Under the pieces are notes generated by a model. That model was not told where the DNA came from. It did not search any database and was given only the letters and a program-made list of their open reading frames with translations. DNA of 55,492 nt from Puniceicoccales bacterium (lineage in GTDB: Bacteria; Verrucomicrobiota; Verrucomicrobiia; Opitutales; JAIRLM01), in assembly GCA_031290195.1 (NCBI GenBank), contig JAITOA010000006.1, forward strand, positions 1-55,492, in the 5' to 3' direction. This document shows, in pieces, positions 55,058 to 55,492 of this stretch. Each line of letters opens with the position of its first letter. Positions within the stretch are counted from its first letter, which is position 1. Made by a program: the position numbers and the translations under genes.

Positions 55058-55492
55058 TCAGGTGCTTTCAAAAGGTCTTCTAATATTTCTAAGCCAAAAG
55101 CGTCTATTCGGCAGCAGATGCCTTTGGATGTATTCCATTGCGCGGAAATGGTCTTCCGGCTTTAGGGTTCCCCGGTTAACGCAGGCGGTAAGCTTCGCCG
55201 ACACTCGGGCCGTAAAGACATCAACGGCTTCCTGCGTTGCCATCACGAGAGGGTCGCCCGATCTGAATTTTGGTAAGATTGCCTTAACTACGTTTATTAC
55301 CAGTAACGCCGGTCCTTTGCCATCGCGCATATACCATGAATTTTCTCTGGGTTCCCTGTGATTACCAACAATTACACCCCGATGGAAAAAGTCTAAAAAC
55401 CTAAATTTATGGCCACCATGGCAATCGTAACCACCGCTTTGGCAACGGCCCAGACGCGAAACCTGGAAAAATTTTCACCCACAAGTTTTTTC
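55058..55492 (-). CDS. partial unrecognised gene cut by the right edge
   Basis: The frame is open from the edge to the stop at 55058, 144 residues, so the start lies outside the window. An internal ATG at 55330 could start a 90-residue protein, but the frame continues unbroken upstream with plausible composition. The C-terminal half is helical (LLVINVVKAILPKF, then EAVDVFTARVSAKLTACVN) and ends in basic residues. No domain recognised. Confidence 0.4.

Overview
The window comes from a bacterium of the Verrucomicrobiota lineage. It opens with a partial 16S rRNA gene on the minus strand. At 620-637 this gene carries the EUB338-III probe-site variant GCTGCCACCCGTAGGTGT, which is typical of Verrucomicrobia; most bacteria and planctomycetes carry the EUB338 or EUB338-II forms. 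Two gene groups fit this placement: an Akkermansia-like pilus/type II secretion triplet (48637-52143) and an OmpR-type regulator with a degenerate receiver resembling chlamydial ChxR. No species can be named from the sequence alone.

Region 1 (1-32399) is a nearly continuous information-processing block. A divergent spacer separates the 16S gene from tRNA-Thr, tuf, tRNA-Trp, secE, nusG, rplK, rplA, rplJ, rplL, rpoB and rpoC. The str genes (rpsL, rpsG, fusA) follow, then the S10, spc and alpha operons without interruption (rpsJ to rplQ, with secY and map), and then an HU-family gene. rpmD, rpmJ, infA and adk are absent from their usual places. EF-Tu lacks the usual RGITI effector motif, S12 has Gln at the Lys87 streptomycin position, RpoB differs at two rifampicin-cluster positions, and S11 has an acidic N-terminal extension.

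Region 2 (32406-38970) holds housekeeping and regulatory genes. ispF and ispE overlap. A pseudo-receiver regulator lies behind a dyad-rich spacer. A minus-strand set runs from a thymidine-phosphorylase-family protein with an altered active site through an M23 peptidase and rpoZ to smpB. An orphan oligopeptide-type ABC ATPase lies next to region 3.

Region 3 (39003-48389, minus strand, visibly more AT-rich) is the most unusual part. It looks like a type III secretion translocon and filament operon. Read 5' to 3', it holds a large secreted-type protein, a small coiled-coil chaperone candidate, three related filament-like proteins (one of 862 residues), an LcrH/SycD-type TPR chaperone, a YopB/SseC-like translocator and a YopD/SseD-like translocator. 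The order matches sseA-sseB-sscA-sseC-sseD of Salmonella SPI-2, but with the filament gene multiplied and enlarged. Five of the proteins end in a common Asn-hydrophobic-Arg tail. The needle, export apparatus and ATPase genes are not in the window.

Region 4 (48637-55492) holds the GspL/PilM-N-like, GspM/PilO-like and GspC/PilP-like triplet, tRNA-Ala(CGC), a family 2 glycosyltransferase, an unrecognised 471-residue protein that could be an effector, and a partial gene cut by the right edge. Together, translocators, secretion chaperones, a pilus-like system and a ChxR-like regulator suggest a host-associated lifestyle, but that is an inference.
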